Part shown: positions 47,601 to 55,288 of the stretch, piece by piece
Position numbering within the stretch: position 1 is the stretch's first letter
Layout: every line of letters starts with the position of its first letter
DNA from: JBCBWG01 sp038523925
GTDB taxonomy: Bacteria > Pseudomonadota > Alphaproteobacteria > Rhizobiales > Hyphomicrobiaceae
DNA: 64,000 bases
NCBI GenBank assembly: GCA_038523925.1
Contig: JBCBIY010000002.1
Location: 248,001 to 312,000, forward strand
Direction: 5' to 3'
Position numbers and translations under genes: made by a program
Notes under the pieces: generated by a model
The model's input: the letters and a program-made list of their open reading frames with translations, nothing else
What the model was told of the DNA's origin: nothing
Database searches by the model: none

Positions 47601-48343
47601 AGGTCTACCTGACGACCGGCGAATATCAGGACGGCCGCATCGGCGAGATCTTCATCGACATGCACAAGGAGGGCGCCGCCTTCCGGTCGCTGATGAACAA
47701 CTTCGCCATCGCAATCTCGCTCGGCCTGCAGTACGGCGTGCCGCTTGAAGAGTACGTTGACGCGTTCACGTTCACCCGCTTCGAGCCGCAGGGCCTCGTG
47801 CAGGGCAATGAGACGATCAAGAATGCGACCAGCGTCCTCGACTACATCTTCCGCGAGCTTGCCGTCTCTTATCTCGGCCGCAACGATCTTGCCCACGTCG
47901 ACCCGGGCGAAATGTCGGCAACGGCCATAAGCAAAGGCCAGGACGACAAAGCAGACGTGCCGGCGCCGGAGCAGATGGTCGTCTCGCGCGGCTTCACACG
48001 TGGCAATGTCGTCGGTCTCGCAGCCGCCGCCCGGCCAAATGCGGTTGCAGGGCTGCAGGGTGACGTCGCAACCGCGTTCAAGGCTGTCGAGGCAGCAGAC
48101 GGCGCAGCCGACACGACCGTGCAGGCGACCATGTCTGTGGCGCTCGCCACGACGGGCGCGGCAGCGCCGGTCGTCGAAGGTGCGCTCGCGCTCAAGGCAG
48201 AGCCGGTGATCGACCGCGTCGCCGAGGCCCGCATGCAGGGCTTCGAAGGCGAAGCCTGCGGCGAGTGCGGGAACTTCACGCTCGTGCGCAACGGCACCTG
48301 CCTCAAGTGCAACACCTGCGGCGGCACATCCGGCTGTAGCTGA
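44636..48343 (+). CDS. nrdJ: adenosylcobalamin-dependent ribonucleotide reductase NrdJ
   Basis: 1235-residue class II RNR that makes dNTPs in an oxygen-independent way. Seen are the family N-terminus MKIARRFTEAGRSAYHSI, SPQWFNTGLHWAYGI, GTGTNFSSLRGANEKLSGGG, the active-site finger SNPCSEYMFLDDTACNLASLN, IAPTGTIGLVMDCDTTGIEPDF, and a C-terminal zinc ribbon with CGECG and CLKCNTCGG. A Glu/Arg-rich coiled stretch (IVERVIERIREREK) lies before the last domain. ATG 44636 has AGGG eight bases upstream. It is controlled by paired NrdR boxes and closed by a strong terminator. Confidence 0.97.
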   Translation: MKIARRFTEAGRSAYHSIAFREATSEIKNPDGSIVFQLKGFQVPEHWSQVASDIIAQKYFRKAGVAARLKKVEETQVPSWLWRSVPDEAALAALPEDERYIGEVDARQVFDRLAGTWTYWGWKGGYFSSEEDARAFFDEHRYMLASQYGAPNSPQWFNTGLHWAYGIDGPGQGHSYVDFRTGELTQSASAYEHPQPHACFIQSVEDDLVNENGIMDLWVREARLFKYGSGTGTNFSSLRGANEKLSGGGRSSGLMSFLKIGDRAAGAIKSGGTTRRAAKMVVVDVDHPDIEEYISWKVKEEQKVAALVTGSKICQKRLSAIMKACVNCEADGDDCYEPTKNPALKRAIKDARRDLVPDNYIRRIIQFAKQGFTDIQFDTYDTDWDSEAYLTVSGQNSNNSVRVDDGFLDAVQADGDWKLHARNEARVTKTIKARDLWDQIGYAAWASADPGIQFHTTINDWHTCPASGEIRASNPCSEYMFLDDTACNLASLNLMQFRKDDGGFDVDAFAHACRLWTVVLEVSVLMAQFPSRQIAQLSYEYRTLGLGFANIGGLLMANGFSYDSEEGRALCGAISALMTGTAYATSAEMAGEQGAFPGYQPNAAHMLRVMRNHRKAAYGDAEGYEKLNVAPVPLDHAACPEPELISAATAAWDRALELGEANGYRNAQATVIAPTGTIGLVMDCDTTGIEPDFALVKFKKLAGGGYFKIINRAVPQALRTLGYGEAQIAEIEAYAVGHGSLRQAPAINHSTLTTKGFTPELLETIEGALGSAFDIKFVFNKWTVGEAFLTDTLGVPADKLNDPTFDLLGYLGFTKDDIEAANTHVCGAMTLEGAPHLKDEHLPVFDCANPCGRTGKRFLSVESHIRMMAASQPFISGAISKTINMPNDATVEDCKESYMLSWRLGVKANALYRDGSKLSQPLNAQLLGDDEEEQEAVAEQLTADQPAQARAAVAAERIVERVIERIREREKMPGRRKGYTQKAIVGGHKVYLTTGEYQDGRIGEIFIDMHKEGAAFRSLMNNFAIAISLGLQYGVPLEEYVDAFTFTRFEPQGLVQGNETIKNATSVLDYIFRELAVSYLGRNDLAHVDPGEMSATAISKGQDDKADVPAPEQMVVSRGFTRGNVVGLAAAARPNAVAGLQGDVATAFKAVEAADGAADTTVQATMSVALATTGAAAPVVEGALALKAEPVIDRVAEARMQGFEGEACGECGNFTLVRNGTCLKCNTCGGTSGCS

Positions 48344-48351
48344 TCACACGC

Positions 48352-48386
48352 CCCCGCCCGGCCATCGGCCGGGCGGGGTCTTTCGT
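48352..48386 (+). terminator. rho-independent terminator of nrdJ
   Basis: A perfect 12-bp GC stem, CCCCGCCCGGCC and GGCCGGGCGGGG around the three-base loop ATC, is followed by TCTTTCGTT. It lies eight bases after the nrdJ stop. The clearest terminator in the window. Confidence 0.85.
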
Positions 48387-48438
48387 TCGTTGCGTCTGCG
48401 TCCCGCGCCCAACACCGAAGCCAGTCGGACCTGACGCC

Positions 48439-48780
48439 ATGACCGCGACCGTTATTCGCCTCCACGAAGTACGCGCTGCGCGGCTTGGGTCTGGGTCGCG
48501 TCCGATGCCTGTTCAGACGGATGATGCCGCGCCCCCGGTCGATGCGCTTGATCTCTGCGAACTCGCAATGATCGTCCGCAACCGGTTTCAGCTTCCGGAC
48601 GGCCTCAGCGACGACGCGCTGATTCGTAGTCTTGGCGAGATCCAGGCGGCGAGAGGCGCGCGCGAACGATGGGTCGCCGCCTTCGATTCGACGCTCGGTC
48701 TTTTTCTGTCGCTGCGCACGTCCGATTTCAATGGCGAGATGCAGGCCCTGCTCGCCCTCGTTCCCCAACCGCGTCACTGA
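48439..48780 (+). CDS. hypothetical protein
   Basis: 113 residues, not recognised. It begins MTATVIRLHEVRAARLG and then has a compact helical part, DLCELAMIVRNRFQLPDGLSD and LGEIQAARGARERWVAAFD. It has codon use like its neighbours but no clear ribosome site. It lies after the nrdJ terminator and 66 bases before a second unknown gene in the same direction. The antisense open frame covering it has no family likeness. Confidence 0.5.
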   Translation: MTATVIRLHEVRAARLGSGSRPMPVQTDDAAPPVDALDLCELAMIVRNRFQLPDGLSDDALIRSLGEIQAARGARERWVAAFDSTLGLFLSLRTSDFNGEMQALLALVPQPRH

Positions 48781-48846
48781 GCCGCCATCCGAATCGCTTT
48801 AGCGTTGGCCGGCCAGAGTCCGGATGACCAGAGGACTAATCCTGCC

Positions 48847-49446
48847 GTGACTGCCGCCATGCCAGCCTGCGTCGTGCTGCTTGCAGAGCACCTCGATCGC
48901 GTCCTCGCGACGGGCGAAGACCTGCTCGGCAAAGCGTTCGATGCCCGCGCGACGTGTGCCGCCGGCATCCACGTGACCGATACGTTCCCGAGGCTCTCTG
49001 AATTCGTCGGCGACTTGCAAAGCCACGAGCTGGCACTTGCGATGCGGGTGATGACAGCACGCGAGAGGGCCGATGAACTTGGCGAGGCCGACGGCCGGTT
49101 TGACGCGATCATCAAGCTCTTCCAGTCCGGTACGCTGCCGATGGTTGATGCCCACGCAAAGCTCACCGCACCGCTTGGCGATGGCGTGCGCACGACCCGA
49201 TGCGCGACGACGTATCTGAAGGAACGCGCGGTCATTGCGCGCCAGGATTCCGGCCCGTGCGGCTACAGCCTGCTTGAGGTCGGCGAGACATTCCTCGTGG
49301 CAGGTGCTGTCGAGCTCGGCGCCCTGCTCGACCTGGTTGCCGCGTTCCTCGACGCGATCGAGATCCACTACGAAGTCTTCCCCGAAAGCCACCGCCTACC
49401 GCTCGCCCGCGACCCGGCCCCGCTCCTGCTCAGCCACGAGCTCTAG
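48847..49446 (+). CDS. hypothetical protein
   Basis: 199 residues from a GTG at 48847, with AGAGGA about 12 bases upstream; TTG 48805 and ATG 48859 are alternatives. It is not recognised. The sequence is mixed alpha/hydrophobic (ACVVLLAEHLDRVLATGEDLL, SLLEVGETFLVAGAVELGALL) without clear membrane helices, and looks like a globular cytosolic protein. It is followed by a 386-base gene-free stretch containing repeats. Confidence 0.55.
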   Translation: MTAAMPACVVLLAEHLDRVLATGEDLLGKAFDARATCAAGIHVTDTFPRLSEFVGDLQSHELALAMRVMTARERADELGEADGRFDAIIKLFQSGTLPMVDAHAKLTAPLGDGVRTTRCATTYLKERAVIARQDSGPCGYSLLEVGETFLVAGAVELGALLDLVAAFLDAIEIHYEVFPESHRLPLARDPAPLLLSHEL

Positions 49447-49458
49447 AGGCTCTTTATG

Positions 49459-49705
49459 GTCCAACCTGCGCAGGCTTGGTTGGCACGCTTCTTTGCGCTG
49501 TTCGCGCGCTCGCAGGCTCGCGGCTCGAGCGACGTCCGCCAGGACACTCGCTGCGGCGCGCTGCGCTGGCTGTCGGCCAGCTCCGTGCGCCACGCTCTGT
49601 GCTTTTAGTCCAACCTGCGCAGGCTTGGTTGGCACGCGAGTCCGAACGCCACTCGCTGCGGCGCGCTGCGCTTGCCGTCGGCCAGCTCCGTGCGCCTCGC
49701 TCTGT
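49459..49705. repeat. duplicated two-module intergenic repeat
   Basis: Module A, 30 identical bases at 49459-49488 and 49608-49637, begins GTCCAACCTGCGCAGGCTTG and contains the palindrome CCTGCGCAGG flanked by CCAA and TTGG. Module B, 56 bases at 49545-49600 and 49650-49705, differs at three positions. A and B are 56 bases apart in copy 1 and 12 in copy 2, so the copies differ in spacer length. The palindromic core and modular build suggest a dispersed intergenic element. Confidence 0.75.
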
Positions 49706-49770
49706 TCTTTGTGGGCGGTACAGGTGGCTGGCGCGGTGGAGTGTGGCGGCGGGCCTCCCTCCTTCGCCTT

Positions 49771-49789
49771 CCTCGGGCTCGTCCCGAGG
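49771..49789. repeat. short inverted repeat before the CinA-domain gene end
   Basis: CCTCGGG, five-base spacer CTCGT, CCCGAGG: a perfect 7-bp stem, 43 bases beyond the 3' end of the leftward CinA-domain gene. It could be part of a terminator, though no U-run follows in the leftward direction, or of a dispersed palindrome. Confidence 0.45.
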
Positions 49790-49832
49790 ATCCATCTCAC
49801 GTCTGGACGCGCTGGCGGCCGGCAGTGCGCAG

Positions 49833-50600
49833 CTAATCCAGCCAGCCGGCGGACTTGAGCTTTTGTTTCAGGGTGTCCGTGACGTCATCCAGGCGGTGCT
49901 CGTCGGTTGAGCGGAGGACGAGTTGCACCATCGGCTTGTTCTCGCGGAACGTCGGGTAGCTCCCCATCGAGATGTCGGGATGCGCGTTCTGGTGCTCGCC
50001 AAGCAACCCGGCGACGGTGCCTTCGGGATGGCGGAGATCAATCGCGCGCGAATGCATCTTCGCGCCCTTCGCGAGCCGCGGCGTCACGGCATCGAGCATC
50101 ACTTGCATGATCTTCGGGACACCGGCCATCGTGATGACGTTGTCGAGCATGAAGCCCGGCGCGATGGAGACCGAATTCTCGATCAGGTCGGCGCCGTCGG
50201 GAATGCGCGCCATCCGCATGCGCGCATCTGTAACCTCGACGCCGCGCTCCTCGAAGTAGGGCCTGAGCAAAGCTTCAGCGCGCGGGTCGATGTCGATGCC
50301 GACGCCAAAGGCGGTTGCGACGCAATCAGCGGTGATGTCGTCGTGCGTCGGGCCGATGCCGCCGGTCGTGAAGACGTAGGTGAACTTGGCCCGCAGCGCG
50401 TTCAGCGCGCCGACGATCTCGTCAGGGTCATCCGGCACCACGCGCACCTCGCTGATGCGAATGCCGATCTCGGTGCAGTGCGCGGCGATGTAGCCGATGT
50501 TCTGATCCTTGGTGCGCCCCGACAGGATCTCATCACCGATGACCAGAATGGCCGCCGTGATCACGCGGTCGTCGCCGGGTCGCTCGTCTGTATTCGCCAC
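49833..50600 (-). CDS. CinA/MoeA-like molybdopterin-binding domain protein
   Basis: 255 residues from a GTG at 50600 with GGGAGA nine bases upstream. The MoCF_biosynth fold is seen in AAILVIGDEILSGRTKDQNI, FTTGGIGPTHDDITADCVA and FMLDNVITMAGVPKIMQVML. It is the short, single-domain form without the C-terminal nicotinamide-deamidase part of CinA. Family roles include nucleotide pyrophosphatase activity; the true substrate is unknown. It is divergent from sfsA. Confidence 0.88.
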   Translation of the reverse strand: MANTDERPGDDRVITAAILVIGDEILSGRTKDQNIGYIAAHCTEIGIRISEVRVVPDDPDEIVGALNALRAKFTYVFTTGGIGPTHDDITADCVATAFGVGIDIDPRAEALLRPYFEERGVEVTDARMRMARIPDGADLIENSVSIAPGFMLDNVITMAGVPKIMQVMLDAVTPRLAKGAKMHSRAIDLRHPEGTVAGLLGEHQNAHPDISMGSYPTFRENKPMVQLVLRSTDEHRLDDVTDTLKQKLKSAGWLD

Positions 50601-50691
50601 GCCTGTTCGTCTCCCAACGTTCGCGCGGGCACTGGCACCCACACACCGCGCCAAGCTATACGCCTCTCACTTCAGGCAGGAAATGACCGCC

Positions 50692-51405
50692 ATGCGATTT
50701 GCGACACCCCTCGTCTCCGGAAAACTCATCAAACGCTACAAGCGCTTTCTGGTCGATGTCGCGCTCGACAGCGGCGAGACGATCACCGGCTCATGCCCAA
50801 ACACCGGCTCGATGATGGGGCTGACCGCGCCTGGCTCGCGCGTTTGGCTCTCAACGAATGACAGCCCGACGCGGAAGTATCGCCACACGCTTGAGTTGGT
50901 CGAGGTGGACGATGGCGGCGGGCCGGTGACCGTTGGGATCAACACCGGCCATCCGAACCGGCTGGTGACCGAGGCCATCACGGACAAGCGCATCGCAGCC
51001 CTCAAAGGCTACGCCGAGCTTCGCCGCGAGCAGAAGTACGGCGTCAACAGCCGCATCGACATCCTGCTCGACGACCCGAAGAAAGGGCGCTGCTACGTCG
51101 AGATCAAAAACGTGCATTTGCTGCGCAAGCCGGGCCTCGCCGAGTTTCCGGATAGCGTCACAAGTCGAGGCGCCAAGCACCTGGCAGAGCTGTCAGACAT
51201 GGTCGCGGAGGGACACCGGGCGGTCATGTTCTTCCTGATCCAGCGAGCGGATGCAAAGTCGATCTCGCTCGCCCGCGACATCGACCCGTTCTACGGCGAA
51301 GCGTTTGACGCGGCGATTGCGGCGGGCGTCGAGCCGCTTGCCTATCGCTGTGATGTGACCGCAGACGGCATCTCGGTTGCCCGGAAAGTTCCGATCCGCG
51401 CTTGA
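50692..51405 (+). CDS. sfsA: SfsA family protein
   Basis: 237 residues matching the SfsA family: FATPLVSGKLIKRYKRFLVDV, CPNTGSMMGL, KYRHTLELVE, INTGHPNRLVTEAI, SRIDILLDDPKKGRCYVEIKNVHL and HRAVMFFLIQRADAKS. SfsA proteins carry an OB-like part and a PD-(D/E)XK-like nuclease fold and were linked to sugar-fermentation genes in E. coli; the molecular role is unsettled. The start could also be nine bases earlier (50683). Confidence 0.93.
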   Translation: MRFATPLVSGKLIKRYKRFLVDVALDSGETITGSCPNTGSMMGLTAPGSRVWLSTNDSPTRKYRHTLELVEVDDGGGPVTVGINTGHPNRLVTEAITDKRIAALKGYAELRREQKYGVNSRIDILLDDPKKGRCYVEIKNVHLLRKPGLAEFPDSVTSRGAKHLAELSDMVAEGHRAVMFFLIQRADAKSISLARDIDPFYGEAFDAAIAAGVEPLAYRCDVTADGISVARKVPIRA

Positions 51406-51465
51406 GAACGGTTTGGCGTCGCGGGGCGTATACAGCTCGTCCTCAATCGGTCGTGATGAGGCTTT

Positions 51466-51486
51466 ATGAGCATCAGCGGTGCTCAT
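51466..51486. promoter_or_regulatory. inverted repeat upstream of msrB
   Basis: ATGAGCA, seven-base spacer, TGCTCAT: perfect 7-bp arms located 40 bases before the msrB ATG. It may be an operator or a leader hairpin. No regulator family is assigned. Confidence 0.4.
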
Positions 51487-51526
51487 GAAGTACATTCACA
51501 TGAAGCTCTTTGACGCGAGGAACCGC

Positions 51527-52033
51527 ATGCCTATTTCACGCCGCCTGTTCGCCGGACTTGGCGTCTCAGCCGTCGCCGTTGCTGCAAGTGGCGGCTTTCG
51601 CAATGCCGATGCTGCCGCGAAGGGCAACTTCGAGGTCGTCAAATCCGCTGACGAGTGGCGGAAAATTTTGACGCCAAAGCAGTTCTACGTGCTCCGCGAG
51701 GAAGGCACCGAACGCGCCTTCACCAGTCCGCTCGACAAGAACTATGAGCCCGGCACCTATCACTGCGCCGGTTGCGGTCAGGCCGCGTATTCGAGCAAGC
51801 ACAAATACGACAGCAAAACCGGCTGGCCGAGCTTTTGGCAGCCGGTTTCAAAGGCCGCGATCGGCACATCGACCGACTACTACCTGCTTTATCCGCGCAC
51901 CGAGGTGCACTGCAGTCGCTGCGGCGGCCATCATGGCCATGTGTTTAAGGATGGGCCTGCGCCGACGGGGCTGCGGTACTGCATCAACGGCGTTGCACTC
52001 AGCTTCAAGCCGGCCGCCGCGCAGCAGAGCTAG
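51527..52033 (+). CDS. msrB: exported methionine-R-sulfoxide reductase MsrB
   Basis: 168 residues. An N-terminal twin-Arg-like signal (SRRLFAGLGVSAVAVAASGG) precedes the MsrB domain. Zinc ligands are C80/C83 (CAGC) and C129/C132 (CSRC), and the catalytic Cys is C152 in LRYCINGVAL. ATG 51527 has GAGGAA four bases upstream. Export implies repair of oxidised periplasmic proteins. It is followed by msrA after 50 bases. Confidence 0.93.
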   Translation: MPISRRLFAGLGVSAVAVAASGGFRNADAAAKGNFEVVKSADEWRKILTPKQFYVLREEGTERAFTSPLDKNYEPGTYHCAGCGQAAYSSKHKYDSKTGWPSFWQPVSKAAIGTSTDYYLLYPRTEVHCSRCGGHHGHVFKDGPAPTGLRYCINGVALSFKPAAAQQS

Positions 52034-52083
52034 TCGCTCATTCGCTTGATCGCCAACGAACCACGCCAATTGACGAGCCACTT

Positions 52084-52707
52084 ATGACCATTCTGAAGAC
52101 CCTGCGACTGGCCCTTGCTGCGTGCGCCACCGCCCCGATGATCGCTATGGCGCCCGCCAGTGTTGCCGCGGCAGAGACCAAGGTCGCGACGTTTGCCGCC
52201 GGCTGTTTTTGGTGCACCGAGGCGGACTTCGACAAGATTGAGGGCGTCGTGCGCACGACGTCGGGGTTCATCGGCGGCAAGACGAAAAACCCGACCTACA
52301 AGCAAGTCACGTCCGGCGGGACCGGGCACACGGAAGCCGTGCGAATTGAGTATGATCCGGCGAAGGTGAGCTATGAGCGCCTGCTCGGGCACTACTGGCG
52401 CAACGTCGACATGTTCGACCTCAGCGGCCAGTTCTGCGACCGCGGCGACACTTATCGACCTGCGATCTTCACCCACTCAGACGCACAGAAGAACGCCGCG
52501 TTAGCGAGCCGCAAACAGCTGAACGACAGCGGCCGCTGGCAGCAGGCGATCAAGGTCCCGATCCAGTCCGCGACGGAGTTCACGGCCGCGGAGGCCTACC
52601 ATCAAAATTTCTATAAGAAGAACGTGTATCACTATCAGCGGTATCGGGTTGGTTGTGGCCGTGACGCGCGGCTGAACAGGATTTGGGGTTCAGATCGACG
52701 GTCGTGA
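52084..52707 (+). CDS. msrA: exported methionine-S-sulfoxide reductase MsrA
   Basis: 207 residues with a Sec-type signal of about 30 residues (LRLALAACATAPMIAMAPAS) and the MsrA active site AAGCFWCTEADFD (C41, C44). SGGTGHTEAVRIEYDP and YRPAIFTHSD are family blocks. Paired with the exported MsrB, it would reduce both sulfoxide diastereomers in the periplasm. The electron donor (for example an MrsPQ- or Dsb-like system) is not in the window. Confidence 0.94.
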   Translation: MTILKTLRLALAACATAPMIAMAPASVAAAETKVATFAAGCFWCTEADFDKIEGVVRTTSGFIGGKTKNPTYKQVTSGGTGHTEAVRIEYDPAKVSYERLLGHYWRNVDMFDLSGQFCDRGDTYRPAIFTHSDAQKNAALASRKQLNDSGRWQQAIKVPIQSATEFTAAEAYHQNFYKKNVYHYQRYRVGCGRDARLNRIWGSDRRS

Positions 52708-52831
52708 GTGTGCGAAGCGGGAACTGATCCGGACACGCACCGTTAACGATAAAATCCTTGATCTGCGACATTTTTGCATGTGAATAAGGTTACGTGTGGT
52801 TAGCTGAACGTCGAAGGCCGGAGTGATCGCG

Positions 52832-53041
52832 ATGGGTATCAAACGACTGGAAGCTGCGTCACATGCCGCGGGTTTTGCTTTTGCTTTCAACGACGAGACC
52901 GCACACGACGTCCAGCTCGTGACGCGTACTCAGAAGGCAGAGCGCCCCGTCCAGCCACGGAAGAGCGCGATCAGCTCCAGGACCTGGCTTCTGTCATTGA
53001 CGCCATCGGTCACGACGTACTTCCGGCGCTCGACGGCGTAA
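52832..53041 (+). CDS. short hypothetical protein, possibly frameshifted
   Basis: 69 residues from ATG 52832 with GGAG eight bases upstream. The first 40 residues (MGIKRLEAASHAAGFAFAFN, then DETAHDVQLVTRTQKAERPV) look protein-like, but the rest does not. In a different frame the DNA from about 52955 encodes EERDQLQDLASVIDAIGHDV, which looks more natural. A one-base shift may have broken the gene. An AT-rich patch at 52740-52800 could be its promoter. Not recognised. Confidence 0.35.
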   Translation: MGIKRLEAASHAAGFAFAFNDETAHDVQLVTRTQKAERPVQPRKSAISSRTWLLSLTPSVTTYFRRSTA

Positions 53042-53053
53042 CGCCCGGGCCGC

Positions 53054-53965
53054 TTACTTGGCGAGCCAATCGAGCACCTTCGGGAAGCCGGTCGCGATCC
53101 AGAAGTGGCCCTGCCCTTCGAGCCTGACGAGCGCTGCGCGTGGCATATGCCGCGCGAGGCAGACGACCGCTGCTTCCGGCACACTTCCATCCTGATCACC
53201 GAACCAGACGCGGGCATCTGAACGCACCAGCCGCACACGCGCGACCTCCAACTCGCCGAAAAGCTTGAGATCAATCGCGGGACCTGCGGGGCCCGGCGCC
53301 ATTCCGTGACGCATCATGCGCGCGAGGCCGACGACGATTTCATCGTTCTGCAGCAGCTTCCGATCAGCCGGTCCTGACCGTGCCATCGCAATGCTGATCC
53401 CTGATGCCGGCCGGGCAGCCAGAATGCGATCGAACGATGAAAAGACGGCGCGCACGGCCCAGGCCCTGCGCGGCAGGCGGAAAAAGCAGAACTGGTGGAA
53501 CAGGCTGAGCCCCTCAGTCCGCGCGCCGTCGTCGGTTCTCAAGAGCCCGACGGGCGCGACGAGGGCGAGCTTGCGCACGCGCTCGGGCAAGGCTTCGGCG
53601 ACCGCCACCGCGAACGGTCCGCCGCCCGAGATGCCAACCACATCAAGGCTTTGAAGGGAAAGCGCGTCGGCAAGCTCGCCAATGTCCTGGCCGAACCGCG
53701 CCAAAGTCTGCATGTCGGCCGATGGTGCGGCTGTGCCGGCGTATCCCCAACGATCAACCGCGACGAGCGAAATACCGCGCGCCGCCGCCGCCTCGGACGC
53801 CGGCGCATACTTCAGGCACGAACCTGGCGTGCCGTGCAGCGCAATCGCAACCCGACGCGCTTCCGCGATGGCCGAACCATAGACGCGATACGTCAGGGTC
53901 CGTCCGTCTGAGAGCACGTGTTGCGCGGAGGCGGACGGATTCTGCGCGGCTTGAGCGTTAGTCAT
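53054..53965 (-). CDS. alpha/beta hydrolase
   Basis: 303 residues from the ATG near 53965 (MTNAQAAQNPSASAQHVLSD). Visible blocks are VAIALHGTPGSCLKY (HG oxyanion), VGISGGGPFAVAVAEALPER with the nucleophile Ser, WFGDQDGSVP with the acid, and LEGQGHFW with the His. It is an epoxide-hydrolase/lipase-like fold with unknown substrate. It is convergent with the preceding short gene and divergent from the cytochrome c' gene. Confidence 0.85.
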   Translation of the reverse strand: MTNAQAAQNPSASAQHVLSDGRTLTYRVYGSAIAEARRVAIALHGTPGSCLKYAPASEAAAARGISLVAVDRWGYAGTAAPSADMQTLARFGQDIGELADALSLQSLDVVGISGGGPFAVAVAEALPERVRKLALVAPVGLLRTDDGARTEGLSLFHQFCFFRLPRRAWAVRAVFSSFDRILAARPASGISIAMARSGPADRKLLQNDEIVVGLARMMRHGMAPGPAGPAIDLKLFGELEVARVRLVRSDARVWFGDQDGSVPEAAVVCLARHMPRAALVRLEGQGHFWIATGFPKVLDWLAK

Positions 53966-54086
53966 CCGAACCCTGGTCACAGATCGGTAATTTGACCGGC
54001 GCCAACCTGTCGCAATACTTTCGTCTGACCGCGGCATTGCTTGGCGTCATCCAAAGCGCCCTGCCCTTGAAAAGGATCTGAACACG

Positions 54087-54533
54087 ATGCGCTTCTTCCT
54101 ATCGCTCATTGCTGCCGTCGGCCTCGCGACCGGCATCACCGCCGCCGCGACCGCCCAGAACCTCGACGTCATCAAGGAGCGGAAGGCGCAGTTCAAGCAG
54201 TACCTCGATTTCGTGAAGCCGGGCACAGCCATGGTCCGTGGCCAGGCCGCGTTCGACCTCGAGAAGGCCAAGGCGTTCTACGCCGGCATCGCAGAGAACT
54301 CGACGAAGTTCAAAGGCCTGTTCCCGGACGACTCGAAGACTGGCGGCAAGACTGAAGCGCTGCCGGTGATCTGGGAAAAGAAGGACGACTTCCTCGGCCG
54401 GTTTGATAAGCTTGCCTCCGACGCCAGCGCCGCCGTCGAAAGCACGACGGATGAGGCCAGCTTCAAAGGCAATTGGGGCAAGGTGCTCGGCAATTGCGGG
54501 GCCTGCCACAAGGTCTATCGCGTCGAGAAATAG
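54087..54533 (+). CDS. cytochrome c'-type protein
   Basis: 148 residues with a Sec signal (FFLSLIAAVGLATGITAAAT) and one C-terminal heme site CGACH (C137, C140, H141) near the end (KVLGNCGACHKVYRVEK). This is the arrangement of cytochrome c'/c-556 four-helix bundles. Family members bind NO or CO or carry electrons in the periplasm. It is followed after 23 bases by a cytochrome b561, a usual pairing. Confidence 0.92.
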   Translation: MRFFLSLIAAVGLATGITAAATAQNLDVIKERKAQFKQYLDFVKPGTAMVRGQAAFDLEKAKAFYAGIAENSTKFKGLFPDDSKTGGKTEALPVIWEKKDDFLGRFDKLASDASAAVESTTDEASFKGNWGKVLGNCGACHKVYRVEK

Positions 54534-54556
54534 CGCCAGCGCGAGCGTCATCCGAT

Positions 54557-55288
54557 ATGGCAGTTGCTGATCTTTCAGCCACGACAGAAAAGGTGCGTGT
54601 CTGGGATCTCCCGACGCGCATTTTTCATTGGACGCTTGTGGCCGCCGTCTTCACCGCATGGGCGACGTATGAGTATTCCGAGGCGCTCGGCGACCCGACC
54701 CTCACCTATCACCGCTACAATGGGTATCTCATCCTGATCCTCGTTACGTGGCGCATCCTCTGGGGCATCGCCGGATCTGAGACATCGCGGTTTGCGTCAT
54801 TCGTGCGTTGGCCGGGAGCCGTGCTTGGCTATACCGCGCGGCTCTTCACCGGCCGCGACCGGCACTTTCTGGGCCACAACCCGCTTGGCGCCTATGGCGT
54901 GCTCGCGCTTCTAAGTGTGCTCGCCGTGCAAGGTGTGCTGGGCCTCATGAGCGAGGAGCACAACGCAGTCACCTGGGGCCCACTCTACTTCCTGACTGAG
55001 CCTGAAACGCGCAGCGAAATCACCGATTGGCACGGCACGCTGTTCTACTACGGCCTGCTCGTCGTGGTCGGCCTGCATGTTGCGGGCAACGCCTTCCACG
55101 TCGTCTTCAAACGCGAACCGCTTGTGCGCGCGATGGTGACCGGTGCCAAGCCTGCCACCGACTACGCAGATCACGGAACGGCAAAGCCGGCGCTGCGCTC
55201 GCCCGCGCTGGCGTTCGCCCTCCTTGCGGTCGCAGCCGGTCTCGTATTCGGGACGATCAAGTTGCTTGGCGGCAATCTCTTCTATTGA
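54557..55288 (+). CDS. cytochrome b561 family protein
   Basis: 243 residues with four core helices plus one C-terminal helix. Likely heme-ligand His residues are in LPTRIFHWTLVAAVF, LTYHRYNGYLILIL, ITDWHGTLFYYGLLVVVGLH and GNAFHVVFKRE. It is probably a quinol-linked electron donor to the preceding cytochrome c'. Its end overlaps the convergent HAD gene by seven bases. Confidence 0.92.
   Translation: MAVADLSATTEKVRVWDLPTRIFHWTLVAAVFTAWATYEYSEALGDPTLTYHRYNGYLILILVTWRILWGIAGSETSRFASFVRWPGAVLGYTARLFTGRDRHFLGHNPLGAYGVLALLSVLAVQGVLGLMSEEHNAVTWGPLYFLTEPETRSEITDWHGTLFYYGLLVVVGLHVAGNAFHVVFKREPLVRAMVTGAKPATDYADHGTAKPALRSPALAFALLAVAAGLVFGTIKLLGGNLFY

Larger units (their letters stand above)
49447..49832. 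other. gene-free region holding repeats
   Basis: This 386-base stretch separates an unknown gene from the leftward CinA-domain gene. It holds a two-part direct repeat (49459-49705) and a CCTCGGG/CCCGAGG inverted repeat (49771-49789). Short open frames here (for example on the minus strand, rich in Ala, Arg and Gln) are explained by the repeats and are not called as genes. Confidence 0.6.

Noticed and set aside
49459..49705. CRISPR array or tandem repeat
   Set aside because: Only two copies, unequal spacers of 56 and 12 bases, two different modules, and no cas genes nearby.
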